From the NCBI GenBank assembly GCA_963796915.1, contig CAWCNI010000004.1, forward strand, positions 1,736,001-1,800,000: a DNA stretch of 64,000 nucleotides, read 5' to 3'. A program made the translations under genes and the position numbers. Position 1 is the first letter of the stretch, and each line of letters begins with the position of its first letter. This DNA comes from JAENWD01 sp963796915 (GTDB lineage Bacteria; Acidobacteriota; Vicinamibacteria; Vicinamibacterales; JAENWD01). Under the pieces are notes generated by a model. It saw only the letters and a program-made list of their open reading frames with translations. It did not search any database and was not told the DNA's origin. Shown one piece after another: positions 9,631-18,388 of the stretch.

Positions 9631-10191
9631 TTACTTCGCCGGCGGGGGCGGCGGGCCGACCGGCGGCGGCACGAGGTTGTGCACCGGCTTGACCGTTCTC
9701 AAGTAGGCGAACATCGCCTTGAGGTCGTCGTCGCTGAGGTTGCGGAACCATGACCAGGGCATCGGCGGCAGGATCTGACGGCCTACGCCTGCATGCTTGC
9801 CGGTCTTGATCGCGCTGACGAACATCTCCTCGGTCCACTTGCCGAGGCCGAAGTCGTCGGAGGTGAGGTTCGCCGCGTAACTGGTGCCCCAGGGGCCGTA
9901 GAACGCGGTGTTGCTGGCCGAACCCGCCCACATCCAGCCGCCGCCCAGCTTCGGGGGCGGTCCGAGCTTGAGGTCCGCCGGGTGGCCGGACAGCGCCCGC
10001 AACATATCGGGTTCCGGCCCCTGCGGGCCCATCTTGAAGGGGGTGTGGCAGTCGTTGCAGGCCATCGCGGTGACGAGGTGCTCGCCGCGCTTCAGCGTCT
10101 CCGCGGACGGCCCTGCGGCTCGCGTTGCAATGCCCGAAGCCGCTACGAGCAGCGTGACCAGCATGACAACAGACACCAGCGCGAGCTTCAT
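9631..10191 (-). CDS. Exported c-type cytochrome, single haem
   Basis: About 186 residues from the ATG at 10191, which has GGAGGGA upstream. A signal peptide (about residues 1-25) precedes one haem-attachment motif, CNDCH, near residue 44. The likely distal haem ligand is the methionine in LPPMPWSWFRNLSDDDLKAM, and the C-terminal helix ...AYLRTVKPVHN is typical of small class I cytochromes and of diheme-dehydrogenase subunits. It ends in a proline-rich tail. The protein should carry electrons in the periplasm. Its partner is unknown because neither neighbour is a respiratory gene. Confidence 0.85.
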   Translation of the reverse strand: MKLALVSVVMLVTLLVAASGIATRAAGPSAETLKRGEHLVTAMACNDCHTPFKMGPQGPEPDMLRALSGHPADLKLGPPPKLGGGWMWAGSASNTAFYGPWGTSYAANLTSDDFGLGKWTEEMFVSAIKTGKHAGVGRQILPPMPWSWFRNLSDDDLKAMFAYLRTVKPVHNLVPPPVGPPPPPAK

Positions 10192-10317
10192 GACACGTCC
10201 CTCCGGCCTCCAGCTATGGCGCGCCACCAGACGTGCGGTGCGATTCGCCAGCTGAGCCGTGCCCATACTGTCCGAAGGCACTGGCGCGAGTCAATGGCTG
10301 AAGCCCGTCGCAAGTCG

Positions 10318-11565
10318 TCAGGCGCGCCGCCGGCGCTTGTGCTCGTAGAGCGCCTTGTCGGCGTGCTCGAGCAGCTGGTCGATGCTCCACGACGTCTCCG
10401 GCGGCAGGTGCGCGACGCCGATGCTCAGGGAAAGCTCGTAGCCGCGAATCGCATGCACGCGATTGTGCGCGCGGACGTGCTCTTCGAGGCGCGAGACGAG
10501 CAGGTCGCCGCACTCCGCTTCGGCCTCGAGCGGGAAGACAGTGAACTCGTCGCCCCCGAGCCTGGCGATGATGTCGGCGCTGCGGAAGGTATGGCGCAGT
10601 GCCTCAGCGGCGTCGATGAGTGCGCGGTCGCCCTCGAGATGGCCGAACGTGTCGTTGATGCGCTTGAGGCCGTCGAGATCCGCAAACAGCAGGAACACCG
10701 ACCGCTTCTTCCGCACCGCCAGCTTCAGGTGCCGGTCCGCCAGCGTCTGGAAGCCGCGTCGGTTGTACAGCCTGGTCAGGTCGTCGACGAGTGTCAGGCT
10801 GCGCAGGGCCTGCTCGTGCTCCCTGCGCGCCGTCACATCCCGCGCGATCCCCTGAATCTCGATCGCCGCGCCGTCCTGCTCGATGACGCGTGAGTTGATC
10901 TCGACGGTGCGCTCGGCGCCGGTCCGCGTGACGATGGTCAGCTCGCTGGTGGTATCGCGGCGATCGCGCACCTGACGGTCGAACATGCCGCGGACGCGAT
11001 CGCGCTCGCCGGGGACGACGAAGTCGGTCACGTGCAGGTTGACGGCGTCCTCGGCGCTGTAGCCCGTGAACTGCTCGCCGGCGCGGTTGAGCGAGGTGAT
11101 CCGCCCGTCAACAGAGAAGGTGAACACGACATCGCTGGCGTTCTCGATCAGGTCACGGTAACGGCGCTCGCGAGCCTCGAGCTCGCGCTCCCGCCGCCGG
11201 CGATCGGTGACGTCGATCATCGTGCCCGCTACGGCAGGACGGCCCGCGAACGTCGTCGTCGTGCCGTAGACCTCGAGCTCGACGAGCTCGCCATCCTTGC
11301 GGCGGCCGCGCATGACGTGTGTGCTGGTCGGCGTCTCGCCGGTCAGCCGGCGGCCAATGCGCTCTTCGACCAGTGTCCGCTCGTGCGCGTCCACGAGCAG
11401 CAGCGCGCTCGCCAGGCCCAGCAGCTCGGCGACCGAATATCCAAACAACTCGCCGAGTTTTGGATTGGCGTAGACGACCCGGAGATCCTGGATGACGTAG
11501 AGGCCGACGAGCGCTTGTTCGACGAGCGCCTCGAAGGGCGCGTTCGGGATCGAAGGTTCAGACAT
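10318..11565 (-). CDS. PAS-PAS-GGDEF diguanylate cyclase
   Basis: A 415-residue cytoplasmic protein with no membrane helix. Two PAS sensor domains (about residues 8-120 and 135-245) precede a GGDEF domain (about 255-415). The active-site loop is intact (LGGDEF), and an RSAD motif five residues upstream is a canonical inhibitory I-site (RxxD). It should make cyclic di-GMP from two GTP and be product-inhibited. The PAS ligands cannot be told. A c-di-GMP-binding PilZ protein is encoded 3 kb away (14665-15354), but no direct link is shown. Confidence 0.92.
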   Translation of the reverse strand: MSEPSIPNAPFEALVEQALVGLYVIQDLRVVYANPKLGELFGYSVAELLGLASALLLVDAHERTLVEERIGRRLTGETPTSTHVMRGRRKDGELVELEVYGTTTTFAGRPAVAGTMIDVTDRRRRERELEARERRYRDLIENASDVVFTFSVDGRITSLNRAGEQFTGYSAEDAVNLHVTDFVVPGERDRVRGMFDRQVRDRRDTTSELTIVTRTGAERTVEINSRVIEQDGAAIEIQGIARDVTARREHEQALRSLTLVDDLTRLYNRRGFQTLADRHLKLAVRKKRSVFLLFADLDGLKRINDTFGHLEGDRALIDAAEALRHTFRSADIIARLGGDEFTVFPLEAEAECGDLLVSRLEEHVRAHNRVHAIRGYELSLSIGVAHLPPETSWSIDQLLEHADKALYEHKRRRRA

Positions 11566-11588
11566 CCGCGCGACAGCCGCCGATCATA

Positions 11589-12635
11589 TCAACGCCACCG
11601 GAAAATCCACAGCGCGATCACGAAGCTCACGGCGCCCCATGCCACCAGCCTGGCAAAGTATTGCGCCAGATCCGCCACGCCTCCGCCCTCGAGCATCACC
11701 ACGCGAAGCGCGTCGTTGAGCGCCGTCAGCGGCAGCGCCTTGATCGCGGGCTGCATGGCCTCTGGAAAATTGGACGACGAGAAGAAGACGCCGGAGAGCA
11801 GCCACATCGGCAGCATCACCAGGTTCACCAGGCCGGACACCGCTTCGACAGTCTTCACGCGGCTCGCGAGCAGCAGGCCGATACCACCGAAGGCGAACGC
11901 GCCGATCAGACAGGTCGCTGCCAGCGTCAGCCAGGTACCGCGCATCGGGACGCCGAACGCCAGCCGCGCAAATATCAGCAGGATCCCGACTTCGATGACC
12001 AGGAACACCAGCCGGCTCAGGAGCTGCGCCAGCAGGTAGTCGCGCCGGCGCATCGGCGACGCGACCAGCCGCTTCAGCAGCTTGCGCGTGCGCGCGGTCA
12101 CCACCGAGAAGCACAGGCCCCAGATGCCCGTGCTCATGATGTTCATCCCGAGCAGACCCGGCACCAGCCAGTCGATGTAGCGCGAGCCGACGGTTTCCAC
12201 CGCCACGTCGCGCCCGGCAAAGACGTCGGTCCGGCCGCCGGCGCGCTGCAGCACGTCGTCGACGATGCGCCGGGCGAGCCGGCTTTCGGCGCGCGTCGGA
12301 TCGAACCGGTAAATCGGCGGCGTGCCAGGCTCGACGACGAGCTGGACGTCGGATCGCTGCAAGGCCCTGGCTTCTTCCGAGGGAGCGAGCCGTTTCACGG
12401 TCACATTCGGCGACGCGCGCAGCGCTGCTTCGAGCGCCACGCTGCCCGGAGCGTCGAGGACGCCGACCACGCTCGGCTGGTCACCGCGCGAGCGAAACGC
12501 GATGCCCAGGGCGCACGCCATCAGCACCGGGACAATGAAGACCCAGAACACGGCCTCGGGCTCGCGAATGAACTCGCGAAGCCGGCCCACTGTCAGCTCG
12601 ACGAGCGCCGGAGACGCGCCGCTGGCCTCAGACAT
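11589..12635 (-). CDS. ABC-2 type transporter permease
   Basis: About 348 residues from the ATG at 12635, which overlaps the stop of the ATPase gene by 8 bases, a sign of translational coupling. One N-terminal helix (VFWVFIVPVLMACALGI), a large external loop and five C-terminal helices give the ABC-2 topology. The segment GLLGMNIMSTGIWGLCFSVVTARTRKLLKRLVASPMRR is the conserved amphipathic coupling region. With its partner it forms an exporter of unknown substrate, perhaps a drug, lipid or polysaccharide. Confidence 0.88.
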   Translation of the reverse strand: MSEASGASPALVELTVGRLREFIREPEAVFWVFIVPVLMACALGIAFRSRGDQPSVVGVLDAPGSVALEAALRASPNVTVKRLAPSEEARALQRSDVQLVVEPGTPPIYRFDPTRAESRLARRIVDDVLQRAGGRTDVFAGRDVAVETVGSRYIDWLVPGLLGMNIMSTGIWGLCFSVVTARTRKLLKRLVASPMRRRDYLLAQLLSRLVFLVIEVGILLIFARLAFGVPMRGTWLTLAATCLIGAFAFGGIGLLLASRVKTVEAVSGLVNLVMLPMWLLSGVFFSSSNFPEAMQPAIKALPLTALNDALRVVMLEGGGVADLAQYFARLVAWGAVSFVIALWIFRWR

Positions 12636-13563
12636 CGCGGAGGTGCCTTCCCGTGAGCGCCACGAAGACGTCCTCGAGCGTGGCGCTGTGCGTCGACAAC
12701 TGCGACAGCGTCGCCCCGCGCGCCCCGAGCGCGGCAAGCAGCGCCGGCACCGCCAGGTGGACCTCCGAGGTGGCCAGCGACCAGGCCCCGTTGTCGCTCC
12801 GCACGTCGCGGACACCCGGCAGCGCGGCGAGCGTGGCCTGATCCGGAGCCCTGGCCGCATCGGCCAGCGCGAACTGGACGACGTGCTCGGCGCCGAGGGA
12901 GGCGACCAGCGCACGCGGCGTATCGAGCGCGATGACGCGGCCGCGGTCCACGATCGCGACGCGATCGCACAGCAGCTCGGCCTCGTCCATGTAGTGCGTC
13001 GTGAGGAGGATCGTGCCGCCGCCGGCGCGATAGCCGACGAGCAGGTCCCACAGCTGCCGGCGCGACTGCGGATCGAGCCCGGTGGTCGGCTCGTCGAGGA
13101 ACAGCAGGTCGGGGCGCCCGACCAGCGCGCAGCCAACCGCGAGCCGCTGCTTCTGCCCGCCCGACAGCTTGCTGACCCAGGCGCTGCGCTTCGATTCGAG
13201 CTCCACCATCCGCATGACGTCGGCGACGCTCGGCCCTTCCGGGTAGAACGATCGGAACTGACGCAGCGTCTCCTCGACGGTGAGCTTGTCGCTGAGCTGT
13301 GTCTCCTGGAGCTGGATGCCCAGGCGCGCCCGCAACGCGCGGTCGCGGCCCTGGCCCCAGCGCTCGCCCAGCACCTCTACCTCGCCGCTGTCGGGCGTGG
13401 TGAGACCTTCCAGGATCTCGATCGTGGTCGTCTTGCCCGCGCCGTTCGGGCCGAGCAGGCCGAAGCACTCGCCTCGGTGCACTTCCAGGTCGAGGCCCGC
13501 GACGGCGACGACGTCGCCGTAACGTTTGACCAGATTGCGGCAGCGAAGCCCCGGGGCCGGCAC
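12628..13563 (-). CDS. ABC transporter ATP-binding protein
   Basis: A 311-residue nucleotide-binding subunit. Walker A is GPNGAGKTT (about residue 38), the signature is LSGGQKQR (about 138), Walker B is LLFLDEPTTGLDP, and the H-loop is TTHYMDEAE. The C-terminal 90 residues (DVRSDNGAW... LEDVFVALTGR) form the accessory domain common in DrrA/CcmA-like exporters. It energises the permease encoded just downstream at 11589-12635. Confidence 0.92.
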   Translation of the reverse strand: MPAPGLRCRNLVKRYGDVVAVAGLDLEVHRGECFGLLGPNGAGKTTTIEILEGLTTPDSGEVEVLGERWGQGRDRALRARLGIQLQETQLSDKLTVEETLRQFRSFYPEGPSVADVMRMVELESKRSAWVSKLSGGQKQRLAVGCALVGRPDLLFLDEPTTGLDPQSRRQLWDLLVGYRAGGGTILLTTHYMDEAELLCDRVAIVDRGRVIALDTPRALVASLGAEHVVQFALADAARAPDQATLAALPGVRDVRSDNGAWSLATSEVHLAVPALLAALGARGATLSQLSTHSATLEDVFVALTGRHLRDV

Positions 13564-13638
13564 CCACGAATCCTAGTCCGGATTGCCCTTCGCCGCCCGG
13601 GCCATGGCAATGTCGTCGGCGTGTGATAGATCGGACTG

Positions 13639-14637
13639 ATGCGACCGCTCCGGACCGTATGGCTTTCCATTCTTGTGTGCGCGGCCTCGCCCTCGTTGAC
13701 AGGCCGGGCGCAGCCGGCGCCTGCGCTCGGCCCGGGCGTCCGCGTCCTGCTGGACGCGCACAACGCCTACCCGTACGAGGGAAAGTACGTCGACCGTGTC
13801 CCCCGCGCGCTCGGCACCGGCACACCGCTGGCGATCGAACAGGATGTGGCGTGGTGCCCGGGCCCGTCCGGCGCGTACGACGCTGTCGTCACACACGACG
13901 CCACTTGTCGCGGCGGGGAGCCCACCCTCGAGTCCTATTTCTTTGCGTCGGTCGCTCCCGTGCTGGACGCGGCGCTTGCCGCGGGACGGCGCGAGGACTG
14001 GCCCGTCATCACGCTGAACCTCGACTTCAAGATGGACACGCCGGAGCTGCACCGCGCCGTATGGGCGCTGCTCGGCCGGCATCAGGCGTGGCTGACGACG
14101 GCGCTGCGGGCCCCCGGCGATCTGGCGCAGCCGTTGACCGCCGGGCCGCTGCTGGTGCTGACCGGGGAGGCCGATTCGCAGGAATCAGACTTCTACGCGA
14201 CGGTGCCGCCCGGCGATCGGCTGCGGCTGTTCGGCGCCGTCCACAACCTGGCGTCCGGAACCGGGACACCGGACGATCTGCCGCGGCCCGCGCCCGCCAC
14301 CAACTACCGTCGCTGGTGGAACCACCCCTGGAAAGTCGTCGAGAAGGACGGCCAGCGCGCCGCGGGTTCGTGGACGGCCGACGAGGAGGCGCGGCTCAAT
14401 CATCTGGTGCACGCAGCCCACGCGGCCGGGCTCTGGATCCGCTTCTACACGCTCGACGGCACGTCGGATGCCGACGCCGACGCGAACGGCTGGTTCGGCT
14501 CGTACAACTTCGGCAGCCTCGACGCTGTGCAGACGCGCTGGCGGGCGGCCATACGCGCCGGGGTGGATTTCATCGCCACCGATCAGTACGAGGCGTTTGC
14601 ACAGCGCGTCGCAGAAACGCGGGGTAAGGTGCGGTAA
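13639..14637 (+). CDS. Secreted PI-PLC/GDPD-like TIM-barrel protein
   Basis: A 332-residue protein with a signal peptide (about residues 1-24). The barrel begins LLDAHNAYPYEGKYVDRVPRAL, continues LAIEQDVAW and ends GVDFIATDQYEAF, the pattern of phosphatidylinositol-phospholipase C-like and glycerophosphodiester phosphodiesterase-like enzymes, especially the group related to fungal AIM6. The histidine in DAHNAY and the acidic IEQD strand occupy catalytic or calcium-site positions. It probably cleaves a phosphodiester in the periplasm; the substrate is unknown. It is divergent from the ABC genes. Confidence 0.7.
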   Translation: MRPLRTVWLSILVCAASPSLTGRAQPAPALGPGVRVLLDAHNAYPYEGKYVDRVPRALGTGTPLAIEQDVAWCPGPSGAYDAVVTHDATCRGGEPTLESYFFASVAPVLDAALAAGRREDWPVITLNLDFKMDTPELHRAVWALLGRHQAWLTTALRAPGDLAQPLTAGPLLVLTGEADSQESDFYATVPPGDRLRLFGAVHNLASGTGTPDDLPRPAPATNYRRWWNHPWKVVEKDGQRAAGSWTADEEARLNHLVHAAHAAGLWIRFYTLDGTSDADADANGWFGSYNFGSLDAVQTRWRAAIRAGVDFIATDQYEAFAQRVAETRGKVR

Positions 14638-14664
14638 TTCCGCCGTTCTTGATATGCTGGAGAG

Positions 14665-15354
14665 ATGGCGACCGAGTGCACGGTGGTGATCGCACCGCCG
14701 GACCTGATGCCGGCAGTCTGTGAACGGCTCCGCGGGCTGAACAGCGAGCTGGTCACGTGCCCGAACACCGACATCCCGAACGCCGTCGACACGGTTATCC
14801 AGCGCAAGCCGCAGCGGGTGGCGCTCGAGCGCATGTTCGCGGCGACGTCGCGGGGGGCGGCGCTGCTGACGCGCCTCAAGTCAGATCCCGATCTGGCGGA
14901 GGTCGAGATCCGGATCGTGTCGCACGACAGCGACTACTCGCGCGTCTCGCCCCGCCGCCCGATGGGCGAGTCGGCGGGTGCAGCGCCGGTGGCCGTCGTC
15001 GTGCCCAACGAGACGCTGGACACGAGCGGCACCCGGCGCAGCCCACGCGCATCGATGGCCGAGGGGATCGACGTCCTGGTGGACGGCGCTCAGGCGCGGC
15101 TGGTCGATCTGTCGCCGATTGGCGCGCAGGTGCTGTCGGGCATGGTGCTCAAGCCCAATCAGCGCGTGCGCGTGTCGATGGTGGACGAGCAGGTCACACT
15201 GCGCGTCCAGGCGACGATCGTCTGGGCACGATTCGAGATGCCGAAGGGCAAGGCCACGCCGCAATACCGCGCCGGCCTCGAGTTCGTGGGCAGCGACGCC
15301 GACGGCGTCGCCGAGTACCTGGCCCGGCACAAGAGCCGCACCGGCACGGCGTAA
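14665..15354 (+). CDS. PilZ domain protein (cyclic di-GMP effector)
   Basis: A 229-residue protein. The N-terminal 100 residues are receiver-like in layout but lack a clear phosphorylation pocket. The C-terminal half is a PilZ domain: an RRSPR switch (RxxxR) near residue 126 and DLSPIGAQV near 148 (D/NxSxxG), both needed for c-di-GMP binding. It begins 27 bases after the PI-PLC-like gene on the same strand. The target process is not visible from context. Confidence 0.82.
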   Translation: MATECTVVIAPPDLMPAVCERLRGLNSELVTCPNTDIPNAVDTVIQRKPQRVALERMFAATSRGAALLTRLKSDPDLAEVEIRIVSHDSDYSRVSPRRPMGESAGAAPVAVVVPNETLDTSGTRRSPRASMAEGIDVLVDGAQARLVDLSPIGAQVLSGMVLKPNQRVRVSMVDEQVTLRVQATIVWARFEMPKGKATPQYRAGLEFVGSDADGVAEYLARHKSRTGTA

Positions 15355-15360
15355 GTTCCC

Positions 15361-16635
15361 TTACAACTCCTGGCGGATGATCGTGTCGTCGCGATCCGAT
15401 CCGGTCGAGATGATCGAGGCCGGCACACCCGTGACCTCTTCCAGCCGCTTGACGTAGGCCTTGGCCGCGGCCGGCAGCTCGTCGAATCGCCGCAGCCCCT
15501 TCGTCGGCTCCGACCAGCCGGGCATTTCCTCGTACACCGGCTCGCAGCCCGCCAGGCGCGTGAGGTCGGCAGGAAAATCGCGCAGCGTCGCGCTGCCGCA
15601 CCGGTACGCGGTGGCAATCGACACCGACGGCAGCCCGTCGAGGACGTCGAGCTTGGTCAACGCCAGCGTGTCGAGCCCATTGACCCGCGCGGAGAATCGC
15701 ACCGCCACGGCGTCGAACCAGCCGCACCGCCGCGGGCGCCCGGTGGAGGCCCCGTACTCCTGTCCTGTCTCGCGCAGCCGGTGCCCCATCTCGCCGGTCA
15801 GCTCGGTGGGCAACGGCCCCTCGCCAACGCGGGTCGTGTAGGCCTTCACCACGCCGAGGACGCGGTCGACGGCGCGGGTCGGCACGCCGAGTCCGGTGCA
15901 CACGCCGCCAATCGACGCATTCGACGAGGTGACGAACGGAAACGTGCCGTGATCGATGTCGAGCAGCGTGCCCTGCGCGCCTTCGAACATCACGGCGCGG
16001 CCCTCGGACATCGCCACCGACAGGTACAGCGACGTATCCGCGATCCACGGCGCCAGGCGCTCGCCGTATGCCACGAGCTCGTCGTACACCTGCTTCCAGT
16101 CGAGCGTGGTGTCCTTGATCACCCGGTTGCGCGCCTTGACGTTCTCGCGCACGCCCTCTTCGAGCACCGACGGCGTGAGCAGGTCGCTCACGCGGATGCC
16201 GCGGCGCGCGATTTTGTCCTCGTAGGCCGGGCCGATGCCGCGTGACGTCGTGCCGATCCGGCGCTCACCGCGCCTGGCCTCCGAGAGCACGTCGAGCTCG
16301 CGGTGATACGGCAGGATGAGATGCGCGCGGTCGCTGACGAGCAGCCGCCCTTCGACATTCACGCCGAGCCCGGCGAGCTCGTCCACCTCGGCAAACAGGG
16401 CGTGCGGGTCCACCACGACGCCGTTGCCGATGATGCACGTGACGCCCTGATGCAGGATGCCGGAAGGGATCAGGTGAAGGACGAAGCGCTTGCCGTTGAC
16501 ATACACCGTGTGCCCGGCGTTGTGGCCGCCCTGATAGCGGGCGACCACTGAGAAACGCGGCGTCAGCAGGTCGACGATTTTGCCCTTTCCCTCGTCGCCC
16601 CACTGGGCACCCAGAACAGCAAGATTCTTGGCCAT
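15361..16635 (-). CDS. purA: Adenylosuccinate synthetase
   Basis: About 424 residues, normal for PurA. It catalyses the GTP-dependent joining of IMP and aspartate, the first step from IMP to AMP. Seen motifs: the GTP-binding N-terminus LGAQWGDEGKGKIVDLL, GGHNAGHTV, the IMP loop RGIGPAYEDK, and the late ASTGRPRRCGWFDAVA. The ATG at 16635 is preferred; a TTG six bases upstream is in frame. The gene converges on the PilZ gene with six bases between the stops. Confidence 0.97.
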   Translation of the reverse strand: MAKNLAVLGAQWGDEGKGKIVDLLTPRFSVVARYQGGHNAGHTVYVNGKRFVLHLIPSGILHQGVTCIIGNGVVVDPHALFAEVDELAGLGVNVEGRLLVSDRAHLILPYHRELDVLSEARRGERRIGTTSRGIGPAYEDKIARRGIRVSDLLTPSVLEEGVRENVKARNRVIKDTTLDWKQVYDELVAYGERLAPWIADTSLYLSVAMSEGRAVMFEGAQGTLLDIDHGTFPFVTSSNASIGGVCTGLGVPTRAVDRVLGVVKAYTTRVGEGPLPTELTGEMGHRLRETGQEYGASTGRPRRCGWFDAVAVRFSARVNGLDTLALTKLDVLDGLPSVSIATAYRCGSATLRDFPADLTRLAGCEPVYEEMPGWSEPTKGLRRFDELPAAAKAYVKRLEEVTGVPASIISTGSDRDDTIIRQEL

Positions 16636-16787
16636 GGTCAAAGCGCACCATGGTACACCAGCGGTCGTGAACGCGTCACGCGTCGAGCGCGTTGTGACGC
16701 CGCCGTGACGGCCGCGGACCCGCGCTCGGCGCGCGGACAGCCGGCACGTGCCGGCCCGGGCGCGCGGTGATACGATCGCGGATTGCC

Positions 16788-18299
16788 ATGGTCACCCTCG
16801 ACGGCCGCTCGCTGACACTCGACGCCATTCACGCTGTCGCCACGACGCGCGAACCGGTCGCGCTCGCCGCCGAGGCGCGCGCCCGCATCGCGGCGTCGCG
16901 TGCGGCTGTCGACGTCAAGGCGCGCGGCGCCGAGCCTGTCTACGGCATCAACACCGGCTTCGGCTCCTTCGCCGAGGTCCGCATCGACGGCGACGCGCTC
17001 GGCGCCCTGCAGGTGAACCTGCTGCGAAGTCACGCGGCCGGCGTCGGCGAACCGCTGCCGGAGGACGCCGTGCGCGCGATGATGCTGCTGCGCGCCAACG
17101 TGCTGGCCCGCGGCCATTCGGGCATCAGCACTGGCGCTGTCGACGCCCTCCTGGCACTGCTCGCCGCCGGCATTCACCCCGTCGTCCCGCGGCGCGGATC
17201 CGTCGGCGCCAGCGGCGACCTGGCGCCTCTCGCCCACCTGGCCCTCGTCCTCATCGGCGAGGGCGAAGCCACCGTCGGCGGCCGGCGCCTCGGCGGCGCC
17301 AACGCGCTGTCCGGCATGGGCCTTCGGCCACTCGTGCTGGGGCCGAAAGAGGGGCTGGCGCTCATCAACGGGACGCAGGCGTCAACCGCGGTGCTGGCGC
17401 TGGCCCTGCACAAGGCGCAGCGCCTGGCCCGGGCCGCCGACATCGCCGCGGCGCTCTCGATCGACGCCCTCCGCGGCTCCACGCGCCCGTTCGATCCGCG
17501 GATCCATGAGGCACGTCCGCATCCAGGCCAGGCCGTCTCGGCCGCCAACATCGCCAGGCTGATGGCGGGAAGCGCCATCAACGAGTCGCACGCCAACTGC
17601 GGTCGCGTCCAGGACGCTTACTCCCAGCGCTGCGCCGCGCAGGTGCAGGGCGCGGCGCGCGACTCGCTGACGTTCGCGAGCCGGACCGTCGAAATCGAGG
17701 CCAACGCGTCCACCGACAACCCGATGGTGTTCGACGACGGCGACATCGTGTCGGGCGGCAACTTCCACGGCGCTCCTGTCGCCATCGCCGCCGATCTGAC
17801 GGCGATCGCCGTGACGCATCTGGCCACCATCAGCGAGCGCCGCTCGGAGCGGCTGGTGAACCCGGCGCTGAGCGGGCTGCCGGCATTCCTGACCACGCGC
17901 GGCGGGCTGGAGTCCGGCCTCATGCTGGCCCAGGTGACGGCCGCGGCGCTCACCTCCGAGCTGAAAACGCTGGCGCACCCCGCGTCGGTCGACACGATCC
18001 CGACCTCCGCCAACAAGGAAGATCACGTCAGCATGAGCATGGGCGCGGCGCTCAAGGCCGCCGACGCCGTCGACCTGGCGACGCGCGTCCTCGCCGTGGA
18101 GGTGTTGCTGGCCGCGCGCGCGATCGATCTGCTCGCGCCGCTGACGACGTCGGCGGCGCTGGCGCGCGTCCACGCGCACGTGCGATCGGTTGCGCCGGCA
18201 CGCGACGGCGACTGGCCGCCGTCGTACGATATCGAAGCGATTGCGGCGGAAATTGCCGCCGGTCGCTTCGATCACGCCAGCGGCCTGGACGTCAACTGA
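16788..18299 (+). CDS. hutH: Histidine ammonia-lyase
   Basis: About 503 residues from the ATG at 16788; a GTG at 16767 would add seven residues. It converts L-histidine to trans-urocanate and ammonia, the first step of histidine breakdown. The Ala-Ser-Gly triad that self-cyclises to the MIO cofactor is present in GSVGASGDLAPLAHLAL. YGINTGFGSFAEV, QASTAVLAL and DNPMVF are further family blocks. hutU follows 89 bases downstream. No imidazolonepropionase or formiminoglutamate hydrolase gene is in the window, so the rest of the pathway must lie elsewhere. Confidence 0.95.
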   Translation: MVTLDGRSLTLDAIHAVATTREPVALAAEARARIAASRAAVDVKARGAEPVYGINTGFGSFAEVRIDGDALGALQVNLLRSHAAGVGEPLPEDAVRAMMLLRANVLARGHSGISTGAVDALLALLAAGIHPVVPRRGSVGASGDLAPLAHLALVLIGEGEATVGGRRLGGANALSGMGLRPLVLGPKEGLALINGTQASTAVLALALHKAQRLARAADIAAALSIDALRGSTRPFDPRIHEARPHPGQAVSAANIARLMAGSAINESHANCGRVQDAYSQRCAAQVQGAARDSLTFASRTVEIEANASTDNPMVFDDGDIVSGGNFHGAPVAIAADLTAIAVTHLATISERRSERLVNPALSGLPAFLTTRGGLESGLMLAQVTAAALTSELKTLAHPASVDTIPTSANKEDHVSMSMGAALKAADAVDLATRVLAVEVLLAARAIDLLAPLTTSAALARVHAHVRSVAPARDGDWPPSYDIEAIAAEIAAGRFDHASGLDVN

Positions 18300-18388
18300 T
18301 TTATTCTTCGCGCGCCGGTTGACAACGCCGACCGGCGATCCTTACCTTCTACGTTCCCGCGCATCCATCGCGTTCACCTGTTGGCACA